Positions 17,280 to 26,473 of a stretch of DNA of 64,000 bases are shown piece by piece (within the stretch, counting starts at the first letter, position 1; each line of letters opens with the position of its first letter). The notes below the pieces were generated by a model. It saw only the letters and a list, made by a program, of their open reading frames with translations, was not told the DNA's origin and made no database searches. Made by a program: the position numbers and the translations under genes. Source of the stretch: DASQZT01 sp035638575 (GTDB lineage Bacteria > Acidobacteriota > Terriglobia > Bryobacterales > Bryobacteraceae). The DNA is taken from the NCBI GenBank assembly GCA_035638575.1, contig DASQZT010000095.1, positions 1 through 64,000 on the forward strand, written 5' to 3'.

Positions 17280-18176
17280 TCAGATCGGAAGCGGTACCTC
17301 CGGTTGGGCAATCTCACCCGTCTTGACGATAACCACGGCTGTCGATGCGACCGGCTTGCCACTCACTGTCGCGCTCACAGTCACCCGGTATTGACCGGCG
17401 ATCAGATTCAGCCGCACCCAGGTCTTCGATCCTGTTACGGCCTCGTCGACTACCGGACCCGCCGCATCGTCCAGTTTGATTTGAATCGTCGCGTTATCGG
17501 ACTTGTCGGCATTTGGCACGGTCAACTGGATTGAGCCGGGCTGGCTGGCCGCATCCCGGGCTTGAGCGGCTTTTTCGCTTTGGGCTTTCAGTGCAGCGAG
17601 TTGGGCCGTCACGTCTTTCTCGAGCTGTGCGATGTTGTTCTGAAACTCTGAAACCCAGTCTTTCGTCTCCTGGAGGACCATACCTTCCACGGCGACGCGA
17701 AACTCCTTTGCGCGCTGGATGAGCGCCGCAACCTGCTCCGGAGTGGGGCTTGGGCACGCGTTCGCGATCAGCACGGCCCAATCCATTCGAAACTCCTCCA
17801 GCGATTTCCGGATGTTCGTCGCTGCCATAACATATCGCGCCCATCCGCTCGAGAAGCCGAAGGCCTTGTCCAACGCAAGCAGGGCAGCCGCGAGGCCCAC
17901 CAGGAGAGAGGCCCACAAGGGATTCCTCAACGTCGGGAAGCTCGAAAAAAGCACACCGATTATCGGGACGATTGCTGCCGCGGAGGTTAGTACGACAGCA
18001 AGAAACTGGGTCCACTGAGAGAAGAACGACTTCGCTCTCTTGTTTCGCCAGTACCAATTGATGGATTTTTGGGCCTCCTGTTCGACATACTTCAGGAGTT
18101 CCTGAAGCGAGGCAACGGCGTCGCCACAATTCCACGTGAGGCACTCGGGCCCAGCAGCTTCAATGTTGTCTGCCAT
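17280..18176 (-). CDS. SLATT-like two-transmembrane protein with coiled coil and C-terminal beta domain
   Basis: 298 residues from the ATG at 18176 (the TTG at 18203 is less likely). Layout: an amphipathic helix with YVEQEAQKSINWYWRNKRAKSFFSQW (about 30-55), TM1 (about 57-79), a short turn, TM2 (about 87-105, LWASLLVGLAAALLALDKAF), then GWARYVMAATNIRKSLEEFRMDWAVL. This helix-TM-TM-helix order and its residues match the SLATT/DUF4231 pattern (SMODS and SLOG-associating two-TM effector). A predicted coiled coil (about 170-208) and a beta-rich domain (214-298, resembling an Ig/carboxypeptidase-regulatory fold) follow. SLATT proteins are proposed pore-forming effectors of nucleotide-signalled defence; no cyclase or SLOG sensor gene is adjacent, so the role is open. 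Confidence 0.7.
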   Translation of the reverse strand: MADNIEAAGPECLTWNCGDAVASLQELLKYVEQEAQKSINWYWRNKRAKSFFSQWTQFLAVVLTSAAAIVPIIGVLFSSFPTLRNPLWASLLVGLAAALLALDKAFGFSSGWARYVMAATNIRKSLEEFRMDWAVLIANACPSPTPEQVAALIQRAKEFRVAVEGMVLQETKDWVSEFQNNIAQLEKDVTAQLAALKAQSEKAAQARDAASQPGSIQLTVPNADKSDNATIQIKLDDAAGPVVDEAVTGSKTWVRLNLIAGQYRVTVSATVSGKPVASTAVVIVKTGEIAQPEVPLPI

Positions 18177-18224
18177 TGCGAAGCATTGTACACCCACAAA
18201 CAAGCGTCGAAACGCTTTGTGACC

Positions 18225-20750
18225 TCACTCGTATCTCAGCGCCCGCATCGGGTCCACGCGGCTCGCGCGGCGGGCCGGAATCGAGGCGGCAATCAGGGCC
18301 ACGGCGAGCATCCCGGCGGCGGCCACGATCATCGAGATCGGATCGCGCGGGGCGACGCCGTACAGCATGCCGGCAACCAGGCGCGCCAGGGCCAATGCGG
18401 CGCCGAGGCCGATGGCCACGCCGGCCAGCACCGGCACCAGCGAATCGCGCACGATCATGCGGACTACGTCGGTGGCTTGCGCCCCGAGTGCCATGCGAAT
18501 GCCGACTTCCCTCGTCCGCTGGGTCACCGCATACGCCACCACGCCGTAGAGACCCACCGACGCCAGCGCCACGGCCAGCAGGCCGAAGAAGCCGGCCAGC
18601 CAGGCGATCAGGCGCTCGCTGCTCAGACTGGCGTCCACATACTCGCGCAGTTTGCGGCTCCGCAGCAGCGGAACGTCAGGGTCCATGTCGCGAAGCTCGC
18701 CGCGGATGGCGGCGATCACCGGCGCGGCGTCTCCCGCAAAGCGCACCTCCAGCCAGCGGGCTTCGGCGCCGTTGCTCCAACTTGGCACGTAGATCGTCCC
18801 GATTCGGTCGGCCGTTCGAAATCCGCCGTGGTGGACATCCTTGACCACGCCGACGATCTCCAGCGCGCTGGCGGCGCTGTACCGGTCCTTGAAGCTGAGG
18901 TGGCGCCCCACGGGGTTGACGTCGCCGAACAGGTGGCGGGCCAGGGATTCGTTCACCACACAGACTCCCGGAGCGTCCTGCTGCTCGAAGTTCCCGCCGC
19001 CGCTCTGACGCCCGATGGCAGCCATGAAGTTATCCCGGGGCGTGAGGGCCGGCTCATCCTGCGGGCGGAAGTCGCGGCCCAGCAGCATGGGAATTCCCAA
19101 GGTAGTGAAGTAGCCTTCGGTAACGGGATTGTTGTAGGCGATGAGGTCCTCGCCGGCCTTGGGCTGGTAGCCTTCCGCCGAGAAGGAGCGGCTGAAAGCG
19201 AACTCGCCCATGGGGGTCATGACGGACAGCGCGGCCGATCGCACGCCCGGCACGCGGCGCGCGCGCTCCAGCACGCGATCGTAGAATTCGCGCAGCCGGT
19301 GGCCGCGGTAGCCGAGTTTGGTGGGATCGATATCGAGGATCACGGCGTTGTCGGCCTGGAAGCCGATATCGACGTTCCGGAGATTGCGCAGCGTTCGGAC
19401 GAAGAGGCCGGCCTCCACCAGCAGCGCCAGCGAGAGGGCCACCTGGGCGGCGATGAGGGTCTTGCCTAGACGGAGCCGAGCGGCGCTGCGGCCGGCGGAT
19501 CCGCCGTCCTTCACGGCATCGGCCAGGCCGATGCGCGTGGTGCGGAACGCGGGCGCGAGTCCGAAGAGAATGCCGGTCAGCAGCGTGGCGGCCGCGGAAA
19601 ACGCGGCTACCGCCGGGCTGGGGTGGAAGCGGAGATCGGGATTCACCAGGTCGAGCCGCGCGAGCGCCGCCACTCCCCACCAGGCCAGCGCGAGTCCCAG
19701 CGCGCCGCCGATCGAGGCCAACAGCAGGCTCTCGGTGAGGAGTTGCCGCACCAGGCGGCCGCGCGTGGCGCCCACGGCGAGCCGCACGGCGATCTCGCGG
19801 CGGCGCCCGGTGGCCCGCGCCAGCAGGAGGTTGGCCACGTTGGCGCAGGCGATGAGCAGCACCAGGCCGGTCGCGACGGCCAGCGCCTGAAGCGGATCGG
19901 CCATGTCGTTGTGGCCGCCGCGCGCCCCGGGTGTCAGGATGATGTTTTCCTCGTTGAATTTGCGGCGCCGGCCTCCGCTTTTGACTGCGGCATCGTTCAC
20001 CGCATCGGCGGCCTGCGGCCACAGCACGCGCATGGCGGCTTGCGCCTGGGCCAGCGAGACGCCCGGTTTGAGCCGGGCCATGGGGCTGAGCCAGTACATG
20101 CTTCCGCTGTTCCAGGCGGTGGCCGCGGCGGGGTTGGTGATGGGGTACATGGTGATGGGGGCGAATGCGTCGGCCGCCTGCCCGTTGAAGATCCCGGTGA
20201 AGCCCTTCTCGGCCACGCCGGCGATTTCGAACAGGACGCCGCTGACGCCCAGCTTGCGCCCGATGACGCCGGGATCGCCCGCGAAGCGCCGCTGCCAGTA
20301 AGGGTACGAGAGCACCATGATCGGCGAGCCTCCGGGCTGCAGATCATCCGCGGCAGTGATGACCCGCCCGGCCGCGGCCCCGACGCCCAGCGTGGGAAAG
20401 AAATTGCCGCTCACGTAGGTGACGCGTCCGACTTCGACGGCCGCCGAGCCTTCCGGCCGCATGCCGCTGATCTGCGGGTGGCTGCTGGCGAACAGGCCGC
20501 TGAACACGCTGTTGCGGTCGCGGTATTCGCGATAGAACGCGTACGCCCCGGCGCGCCCGCCTTCGACATTCACCAGGCTGGCGGGTTCGCGCGCCGGCAC
20601 GGACCACAGCAGAAGCTGGTCCACGAGGCTGAAAATGGCCGTATTGACGCCGATGCCCAGCGCCAGAGACGCCACCGCTACCGCGGTGAACGCGGGATTG
20701 GCGCGCATAGAGCGAAGGGCATAACGGAGATCGCCGCCAAGAGTTGCCAT
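18225..20750 (-). CDS. ADOP-type ABC transporter permease (MacB/FtsX-like)
   Basis: 841 residues. The N-terminus MATLGGDLRYALRSMRANPAFTAVAVASLALGIG and TM1 (about 20-43) are the signature of acidobacterial duplicated orphan permeases. A MacB-type periplasmic domain follows (about 50-250), then FtsX domain 1 (GLVLLIACANVANLLLARA near 295), three TM helices, a second periplasmic domain and FtsX domain 2 near the C-terminus (ending YGVVAYAVTQRTREVGIRMALG and a RASRVDPMRALRYE tail). These permeases carry the membrane part of an efflux/lipoprotein-type exporter but are not encoded next to an ATPase; none is adjacent here. Substrate unknown. Confidence 0.92.
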   Translation of the reverse strand: MATLGGDLRYALRSMRANPAFTAVAVASLALGIGVNTAIFSLVDQLLLWSVPAREPASLVNVEGGRAGAYAFYREYRDRNSVFSGLFASSHPQISGMRPEGSAAVEVGRVTYVSGNFFPTLGVGAAAGRVITAADDLQPGGSPIMVLSYPYWQRRFAGDPGVIGRKLGVSGVLFEIAGVAEKGFTGIFNGQAADAFAPITMYPITNPAAATAWNSGSMYWLSPMARLKPGVSLAQAQAAMRVLWPQAADAVNDAAVKSGGRRRKFNEENIILTPGARGGHNDMADPLQALAVATGLVLLIACANVANLLLARATGRRREIAVRLAVGATRGRLVRQLLTESLLLASIGGALGLALAWWGVAALARLDLVNPDLRFHPSPAVAAFSAAATLLTGILFGLAPAFRTTRIGLADAVKDGGSAGRSAARLRLGKTLIAAQVALSLALLVEAGLFVRTLRNLRNVDIGFQADNAVILDIDPTKLGYRGHRLREFYDRVLERARRVPGVRSAALSVMTPMGEFAFSRSFSAEGYQPKAGEDLIAYNNPVTEGYFTTLGIPMLLGRDFRPQDEPALTPRDNFMAAIGRQSGGGNFEQQDAPGVCVVNESLARHLFGDVNPVGRHLSFKDRYSAASALEIVGVVKDVHHGGFRTADRIGTIYVPSWSNGAEARWLEVRFAGDAAPVIAAIRGELRDMDPDVPLLRSRKLREYVDASLSSERLIAWLAGFFGLLAVALASVGLYGVVAYAVTQRTREVGIRMALGAQATDVVRMIVRDSLVPVLAGVAIGLGAALALARLVAGMLYGVAPRDPISMIVAAAGMLAVALIAASIPARRASRVDPMRALRYE

Positions 20751-20794
20751 GTTCTGTTAGTACCGCATGGCGCAGCCGTGGACAAGCCCGCGCC

Positions 20795-21328
20795 CTACCC
20801 CGGCTCCGTGCTCAACACGCAGATGTCGTCCAGGTTGCGGTACTTCTCGGCGTAATCCAGCCCGTATCCCACCACGAACTCGTCCGGAATCTGGAAGCCC
20901 ACGTAGGACGCCACCACGGGCCGCAGGCGGCGCTCCGGCTTGTCCAGCAGCGCCACAATCCGCAGCGACTTTGGCCTGCGCTGCTCCAGCACGTGCACCA
21001 GATAGTTCAGGGTCACGCCGCTGTCGACAATGTCTTCCACGATCAGGACATTGGCTCCTTCGAGCGAAATGTCCAGGTCTTTGGTGACCTTCACCTCGCC
21101 CGAAGTGGTCTTGCCCTTTCCGTAAGTCGAAATCCCCATGAAGTCCACAAACACGTCGCGCTTCATGGCGCGGGCCAGGTCGGTCAGAAAGAAACAGGCG
21201 CCCTTCAGGATGCAGATCAGGTGCAGGTTCCCATCGGGATAATCGCGGGAGATTTGCTCTCCCAGTTCCCGGATCCGGGCCTGGATCTTCTCGGCGGAGA
21301 TCAGCACCCGCAGCTTCGGATTGGTCAT
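20795..21328 (-). CDS. hpt: Hypoxanthine phosphoribosyltransferase
   Basis: 177 residues, normal for the family. The type I phosphoribosyltransferase fold is clear: LKGACFFLTDLARAM (pyrophosphate loop, about 41-55), flexible-loop segment STYGKGKTTSGEVKV, the PRPP-binding loop VLIVEDIVDSGVTL (about 94-107), and the purine-binding VGFQIPDEFVVGYGLDYAEKYRNL near the C-terminus. Reaction: hypoxanthine (or guanine) plus PRPP to IMP (or GMP) plus pyrophosphate; cytoplasmic purine salvage. It lies 7 bp downstream of the coiled-coil/M15-like gene and 44 bp upstream of the ADOP permease on the same strand, so co-transcription is likely without an obvious functional link. Confidence 0.95.
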   Translation of the reverse strand: MTNPKLRVLISAEKIQARIRELGEQISRDYPDGNLHLICILKGACFFLTDLARAMKRDVFVDFMGISTYGKGKTTSGEVKVTKDLDISLEGANVLIVEDIVDSGVTLNYLVHVLEQRRPKSLRIVALLDKPERRLRPVVASYVGFQIPDEFVVGYGLDYAEKYRNLDDICVLSTEPG

Positions 21329-21335
21329 GGAAATC

Positions 21336-22160
21336 TTATCCGCCGAGCTTGAGCCGCGTACTCATGGGCCCCAGGTGGATGTGCGCCCCGGTGGCCTTGC
21401 CCGGCACCGCCTGGCGAAACGCGAAGTACGAAATGCGGTGCTCCGTCAGGTATCCGCGGAGCCACACGCCTTCCGGTTGGTCCGGATTGACGGCCACGTC
21501 CACGCGGCCCCGATGGTCGAACCCCAGCGCGCGATGGACCGCGGTGTCTCCCATGGCGCTCACCGGCAGCGGCTTGCCGAAATGCTCGGCGAACGCCACC
21601 TCAACCTTGGTGAACGCGCTCGGGGTGAAATCGGCGTCGCCGTCGAAGCGCTCGGCCACGTCCGGCGCTCCCGCCGCTTCCGAGGGCTGCTCGGCCAGCC
21701 TGGTGTCCAGCGCTTCCTCGGCCTTCGCCATCGCGGCCAGCTCGGCTACCAGCTTGGCGCGCGATTCGATAAGGCCGAATTCCTTGCGCGCCGAGTCCAG
21801 CTCCTCCAGAAAAGTGCTCAGGTAAAGCTTCGAAACCACACCGGCATTCACCAGTTTCTGCGCCTCGTCGAAGGCCTTCTGCCGCCGGTCGAGCCGCCGT
21901 GCCGAGGCGGCGATCATCGCGTCCGATTGCTCCACCGTCAGGTCCTGCCCGTACGCCGTTTTTCGAAGCAGCGCGGCGTCCTGGGCGTCGGCAATCTGTT
22001 CTTCCGCTTTTTGCAGTTGAATTCGCGGAGCCGCGCCGGCCTCCACCAGGGCACGCACGTTCTCCATCCCGGCCTTGGCGCGCGCTACCTCGGGGTCATC
22101 GACCTGCGCGAAGACACAACCGGCGCAAACGAGCAGAATGACACCCGAAATTAATCGCAT
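21336..22160 (-). CDS. Exported coiled-coil protein with C-terminal M15-like metallopeptidase domain
   Basis: 274 residues with a signal peptide (MRLISGVILLVCAGCVFAQ). Residues about 22-150 form long helices (KAGMENVRALVEAG...LQKAEEQIADAQDA...FDEAQKLVNAGVVSKLYLSTFLEELDSARKEFGLI) reminiscent of the TolC-type hairpin. Residues about 185-270 contain HRALGFDHRGRVDVAV (His209, Asp215, His216, Asp221) and a final GAHIHLGPxSTRL (His260, His262). This layout of His/Asp and HxH fits the zinc site of M15/D-Ala-D-Ala peptidase-like (Hedgehog-fold) proteins. Likely a periplasmic peptidoglycan-active enzyme tethered by a helical stalk; activity is inferred. Confidence 0.6.
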   Translation of the reverse strand: MRLISGVILLVCAGCVFAQVDDPEVARAKAGMENVRALVEAGAAPRIQLQKAEEQIADAQDAALLRKTAYGQDLTVEQSDAMIAASARRLDRRQKAFDEAQKLVNAGVVSKLYLSTFLEELDSARKEFGLIESRAKLVAELAAMAKAEEALDTRLAEQPSEAAGAPDVAERFDGDADFTPSAFTKVEVAFAEHFGKPLPVSAMGDTAVHRALGFDHRGRVDVAVNPDQPEGVWLRGYLTEHRISYFAFRQAVPGKATGAHIHLGPMSTRLKLGG

Positions 22161-22202
22161 CTAACCAATTGTAGCAAAAGCCGGTTATGCTATTGGTTCA
22201 CC

Positions 22203-24731
22203 ATGCGTAAGATCATCCTTGCCGCCACCCTTGCGATCGGGGCCCTGCTCGCCGCCGGAACGCCCGTTTTTTCCATTTTGAAAAGCACCGTGGCCCTCGG
22301 CAAACAGCCCGGCGGCTTCTACCTGGTGCCCACCAACCAGCTCCTCCACCCCTGGGGCGAGCAGACCACGATTCCGGGCCGCCCGGTAGACATGACTTTC
22401 GATTCCGGCCGGCGCCTGCTCGCCGTGCTCAACACCCGCAGCCTCCTGCTGCTGGACGGATCCACCGGCACGCGCGTGGCGGAGGTCGCGACGAAATCCA
22501 CGTCCTACGCCGGAATCGCTTTCCGCCCCGGCGACCGCGAGCTGTGGGCCAGCGAAACCACCCGCAGTGGCCCCGATAGCATCGTCATCGCGGCGCTCTC
22601 GGATCTCGGCATGCCCGGCGATACCGCGCGCATCGATCTGAAGGGCCACCCGGTCCCGACCGGCATCGCCTTCTCGCCCGATGGCAAGACCGCCTACGTG
22701 GCCTTCAGCCGCAACAACACGCTGGCCGTCATCGACACCGCGACACGGCAACTGGTAAAGGAGGTCGAGGTCGGCGTCGCTCCCTTCGGCGTCGCGGTCT
22801 CCAAACAGCACGGCAAGATCTTCGTGACCAACCGCGGCGGGCGCAGGCCGAGGGCCGGCGACACCACCGCCCCTTCCAGCGGCTCGCCCGTCGTGACCGA
22901 CCCGGTGACCGGAGCCTCCACCACGGGTACGCTGAGTGCCGTCGATGCCGAGACCTTCGCCGTGCAGGAAATCGCGGTCGGGCTCGCTCCGTCCCAACTC
23001 GCCCTGAGCCCCGACGAAAAGCTGCTCGCCGTCGCCAACGGCCACTCGGATTCCGTCTCCCTGCTGGATACCGCCACCCTGGCCCGCACCGACGTCAAGA
23101 TCCCCACCTACCCTGAAGACACCCTCGGCAGCCAACCCATCGCGGTGGCGTTCGCGCCCGCCGGCAAGACCCTCTACGTGGCTTGCGGCGGCAACAACGC
23201 CGTGGCGGTGATCGAGGAATCCTCGCGGCGCTGGCAGGTGAAGGGCGCGGTCCCGGTCGCCTGGTTCCCCTCCGCCCTGGCGATCGATCGCGAAGGCGCC
23301 CTGCGCGTCCTCAGCATCAAAGGCACGGGCAACACCGCCGACAAGAAGGGCACTTTCAACTCCCGGCAGTACGAAGGCTCGCTCGAGAGAATTCCCGCCC
23401 CCCTGCCCCTCCAGGTGGTCGCCGGTACGCGCGAGGTGCGCTCCGCCAACGCCCCGGTGCTCGAACCGGCCGGAGGCATTGCCAATCTCTCCTCGCTCGG
23501 CATCCAGCACGTCTTCCTGATCGTGAAGGAGAATCGCACCTACGACCAGGTTTTGGGCGATATCGCCAAGGCCAACGGCGATCCCAAGCTCTGCATGTAT
23601 TGCCGCGACGTCACTCCCAACCACCACGCGCTGGCCGAGCAATTCGTCGTGCTCGACAATTTTTACACCGGCGGCGCCATCAGCTTCGACGGCCACCAGT
23701 GGCTCATGCAGGCCTTCGTCAGCGACTATGTGGAGCGCGCCTTCTCGGCTTCTCCGCGCGGCTACGCGTGGAACATGGCCGACTCCCTGACGGTCGCCCC
23801 CACCGGCTTCTTCTGGCAGAACGCGCCCAAGCCGCTCGACGTGCGCATTTACGGTGAATTCCAGCTCCCCGCTCGCCTGAACCCGGAAACCCACCAGATG
23901 CAGGACATGAACGAAGCTACCAACATGACCTGGAGCCAGTACTGGCAGTTATATAAGGAAGGCAAGTGGCGGGATGCCGTCGGCGCGCGCAGCGGAGTCC
24001 CCGCTCTCCAGCCCTATTGCAGCCAGACCTACCCGAACAACTCGCTGATCATCCCCGACCAGATCCGCGCCGAGGAGTTCCTGCGCGAACTGGCCGAACG
24101 CGAGAAAAGCGGCCAGATGCCCAACCTGGTCATCCTGACCCTGACTACCGACCATACCAACGGTACGCGGCCCACCACCCCAACCCCGCGCGCCATGGTG
24201 GCGGACGACGACCTGGCGCTGGGCCGCATCGTCGAGGGCCTCTCCAAGAGCCGTTTCTGGCCCAAGAGCCTGATCTTCGTGGTGGAGGACGACGCTCAGG
24301 ACGGCGTTGACCACGTTGACGGCCACCGCACCGTGGCCCTGGCCATCGGACCCTCCATCAGGCGCAACGCCGTGGACTCCAACAATTACAACCACACCAG
24401 CATGATCCGCACCATCCAGGCGATCTACCACATCCCCCCGCGCACCCGATTCCTCAAGAGCGCGCGCCTCATGACCAGCATCTTCACCGCGCAAGCCGAC
24501 ACCGCGCCCTACGAGCACCTGGTCCCCAAGGTGCCGCTCGACGAGATGAACCCGCCCTTGAGAGCGCTCAACGGCCGCCGGCTGTGGGCCGCGCGCCAGT
24601 CCATGGCCATGAATTTCTCCGAGCCAGACGACGCCCCGCAGGACACCTTGAACCGCATTCTCTGGTGGGATGCCAAAGGCTACGACACGCCGTATCCGGC
24701 GACGCCGTCGTCACTACCGCGCCGGCGGTAG
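22203..24731 (+). CDS. Fusion of YncE-like beta-propeller and phosphoesterase (alkaline phosphatase superfamily) domain
   Basis: 842 residues with a signal peptide (MRKIILAATLAIGALLAAGTP). Residues about 60-400 are a seven-bladed YVTN/YncE propeller (GIAFSPDGKTAYVAFSRNNTLAVIDTATRQLVKEVEVG; LALSPDEKLLAVANGHSDSVSLLDTATL). Residues about 430-800 form a phosphoesterase domain of the phospholipase C type: VFLIVKENRTYDQVLGDI at about 440, NHHALAEQFVVLDNFYTGG, VVEDDAQDGVDHVDGHRT and the NNYNHTSMIRTI block that supplies metal-binding His/Asp. Likely a periplasmic or secreted phosphodiesterase/phosphatase with a propeller platform. The stop overlaps by 18 bp the 3' end of the convergent Uma2 gene. Confidence 0.88.
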   Translation: MRKIILAATLAIGALLAAGTPVFSILKSTVALGKQPGGFYLVPTNQLLHPWGEQTTIPGRPVDMTFDSGRRLLAVLNTRSLLLLDGSTGTRVAEVATKSTSYAGIAFRPGDRELWASETTRSGPDSIVIAALSDLGMPGDTARIDLKGHPVPTGIAFSPDGKTAYVAFSRNNTLAVIDTATRQLVKEVEVGVAPFGVAVSKQHGKIFVTNRGGRRPRAGDTTAPSSGSPVVTDPVTGASTTGTLSAVDAETFAVQEIAVGLAPSQLALSPDEKLLAVANGHSDSVSLLDTATLARTDVKIPTYPEDTLGSQPIAVAFAPAGKTLYVACGGNNAVAVIEESSRRWQVKGAVPVAWFPSALAIDREGALRVLSIKGTGNTADKKGTFNSRQYEGSLERIPAPLPLQVVAGTREVRSANAPVLEPAGGIANLSSLGIQHVFLIVKENRTYDQVLGDIAKANGDPKLCMYCRDVTPNHHALAEQFVVLDNFYTGGAISFDGHQWLMQAFVSDYVERAFSASPRGYAWNMADSLTVAPTGFFWQNAPKPLDVRIYGEFQLPARLNPETHQMQDMNEATNMTWSQYWQLYKEGKWRDAVGARSGVPALQPYCSQTYPNNSLIIPDQIRAEEFLRELAEREKSGQMPNLVILTLTTDHTNGTRPTTPTPRAMVADDDLALGRIVEGLSKSRFWPKSLIFVVEDDAQDGVDHVDGHRTVALAIGPSIRRNAVDSNNYNHTSMIRTIQAIYHIPPRTRFLKSARLMTSIFTAQADTAPYEHLVPKVPLDEMNPPLRALNGRRLWAARQSMAMNFSEPDDAPQDTLNRILWWDAKGYDTPYPATPSSLPRRR

Positions 24732-25289
24732 CGTCACTTTCTCGTAGATGTCGGCCAGCTTGAGCCGGCAACCGGCGAACTCGACCGAGTCTTCTGGTCC
24801 GTCGGCCGCGGTCAGATACCAATGTCCATCGTCATGTCGCGTGAACAGGTCGCAATGCACGCGGTCGAAGGCCACCAACAGGTATTGCCGCAAGCTCTCG
24901 ATCGAACGGTAGTGGTCGAACTTGAGGCCGCGGTCGTAAGATTCGGTCGAGGGCGACAGGACCTCCACAATCGCGAGCGGATTGAGCAGCGTGTCCAACT
25001 CGCCGTCCAGGAATTCCGGCTTGTCGCAGACGACAACCACATCCGGATACGTGTAGAGCTCAGTGGCGGTGATCCGCACGCGCATATCCTTCGAAAGCAC
25101 TTCGCACGGGCGCTGGCGGAGTTGCAGGCGAAGCTGAAACTCAACGTTCCCAACGACCACGTTGTGCAGCCAGGTCGCTCCAGCCATGGCGAACATCTCA
25201 CCCTGGAAGTATTCGCTTTTGTACTCCGCGCGGCGCTCGATCTCCAGGTACTGCTCGGGAGTGATCAACGTCTTGGACTGCGTGGACAC
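24714..25289 (-). CDS. Uma2-family PD-(D/E)xK nuclease-like protein (DUF820)
   Basis: 191 residues. I chose the GTG at 25289 because AGGAGG lies six bases before it and the length is then normal; the long upstream frame overlaps the divergent ferredoxin-like gene. The family core is visible: LITPEQYLEIERRAEYKSEYFQGEMFAMAGATWLHN near the N-terminus, YPDVVVVCDKPEF with Asp83, IVEVLSPST with Glu109 and GLKFDHYRSI with Lys123, giving the restriction-endonuclease-like active site. Uma2 proteins are abundant in cyanobacteria, Chloroflexi and acidobacteria and are of uncertain function. The 3' end overlaps the convergent phosphoesterase gene. Confidence 0.88.
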   Translation of the reverse strand: MSTQSKTLITPEQYLEIERRAEYKSEYFQGEMFAMAGATWLHNVVVGNVEFQLRLQLRQRPCEVLSKDMRVRITATELYTYPDVVVVCDKPEFLDGELDTLLNPLAIVEVLSPSTESYDRGLKFDHYRSIESLRQYLLVAFDRVHCDLFTRHDDGHWYLTAADGPEDSVEFAGCRLKLADIYEKVTLPPAR

Positions 25290-25338
25290 GGGCGGCCTCC
25301 TGACCACGAGGTTACCATGCGCGGTAGAATCAGATGCA

Positions 25339-26472
25339 ATGGAGACTATCGCATCCGAAACTCTGTACCGCCGGTTGCAGCAGCACCTGGACCGCATGCC
25401 GGTCGGGTTTCCGGCCACCAAATCCGGTGTGGAGATCCGGATCCTGCGGCGCCTGTTCACTCCCGAAGAGGCCGAAATCGCGCTCGAGTTGAGCGCCATT
25501 CCCGAGCCCGCCGGCGTCATCCACAAGCGCTTCAAATCGCGACTCACTCTCCCCGAGCTCGAGCAAAAGCTCGAACACATGGCGGAAAAAGGCATCGTCC
25601 TGGCGTACTCCGTTGAGGGAAAGCCGCGCTACGCCAAGCTCATCTATGCGATCGGCATGTACGAGCGCCAGGGCAAGGCGCTCACGCCCGAGTTTGAGCG
25701 CGACAGCCGCCAGTACATGGAGGAAGCCTTTCGGCAGGCCTTCCACAGCAGGAAAACGACGCAACTGCGGATCGTGCCGGTCAACCGCCAGATCGCCGTG
25801 GAACGCAGCGTCACCACCTACGACCAGCTCCGCGCGTACGTCGAATTGTCACCCGGGCCCTTTGGCGTGATCACCTGCATCTGCCGCCACGGCAAGGACC
25901 TGGTGGGCGAGAGCTGTAAGCAGACCAAGCTCCGCGACAATTGCCTCATGATCGGCCGGGCGGCCGAGTGGGCGGCGGACTCCGGCTCGGGGCGGGCCAT
26001 CAGCCGCCAGGAGATGCTGGACCTGCTCGACCAGGCCGACAGGGAAGGGCTCGTCCTCGAGCCCGAAAACACCAAGGCCCCGATGTTCGTTTGCTGCTGC
26101 TGCGGATGTTGCTGCGGCGTGCTGACCTCCGCCAAACGCTTCCCCGTCCCGGCCGAGTACTTCAGCTCCAATTTCCACGCCGCCGTGGACTCCGACACCT
26201 GCCAGTCCTGCGGGACCTGCGAGGTCCGGTGCCAGATGGAAGCGATCTCGAGCCCCGAGGGCAAGGCCGTGGTGGATCTCGAGCGCTGCATCGGCTGCGC
26301 GCTGTGCGTGACCACCTGCCCCTCCGGCGCGCTCCGGCTCGAGCCGAACGATAAGCCCAGGATCCCGCCTGACGACACCAAGGCGCTCTACATGAAGATG
26401 CTCGAGGATCGCTACGGCCCTTGGGGGATGGCGAAGATCGGCGCCAAAAAGATGCTGGGCATGAAGATCTGA
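25339..26472 (+). CDS. Cysteine-rich 4Fe-4S ferredoxin-domain protein
   Basis: 377 residues, cytoplasmic. Residues about 1-170 are helical and winged-helix-like (LTLPELEQKLEHMAEKGIVLAYSVEGKPRYAKL). Cys180/182, Cys193 and Cys202 form a first cysteine group (TCICRHGKDLVGESCKQTKLRDNC). A striking CCCCGCCC run is at 252-259. Two ferredoxin 4Fe-4S motifs follow: Cys288-291-294-298 and Cys317-320-323-327. Such proteins occur widely as uncharacterised electron carriers or redox sensors. The combination of a winged-helix-like N-terminus with iron-sulfur clusters would suit a redox-responsive partner protein, but that is inference. The ATG at 25339 is just downstream of the divergent Uma2 start (gap about 50 bp). 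Confidence 0.85.
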   Translation: METIASETLYRRLQQHLDRMPVGFPATKSGVEIRILRRLFTPEEAEIALELSAIPEPAGVIHKRFKSRLTLPELEQKLEHMAEKGIVLAYSVEGKPRYAKLIYAIGMYERQGKALTPEFERDSRQYMEEAFRQAFHSRKTTQLRIVPVNRQIAVERSVTTYDQLRAYVELSPGPFGVITCICRHGKDLVGESCKQTKLRDNCLMIGRAAEWAADSGSGRAISRQEMLDLLDQADREGLVLEPENTKAPMFVCCCCGCCCGVLTSAKRFPVPAEYFSSNFHAAVDSDTCQSCGTCEVRCQMEAISSPEGKAVVDLERCIGCALCVTTCPSGALRLEPNDKPRIPPDDTKALYMKMLEDRYGPWGMAKIGAKKMLGMKI

Positions 26473-26473
26473 C

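Noticed and set aside
22185..23894. 569-codon minus-strand frame
   Set aside because: Antisense to the YncE-phosphoesterase gene; Gly/Val/Asp-rich translation without a start signal or domain.
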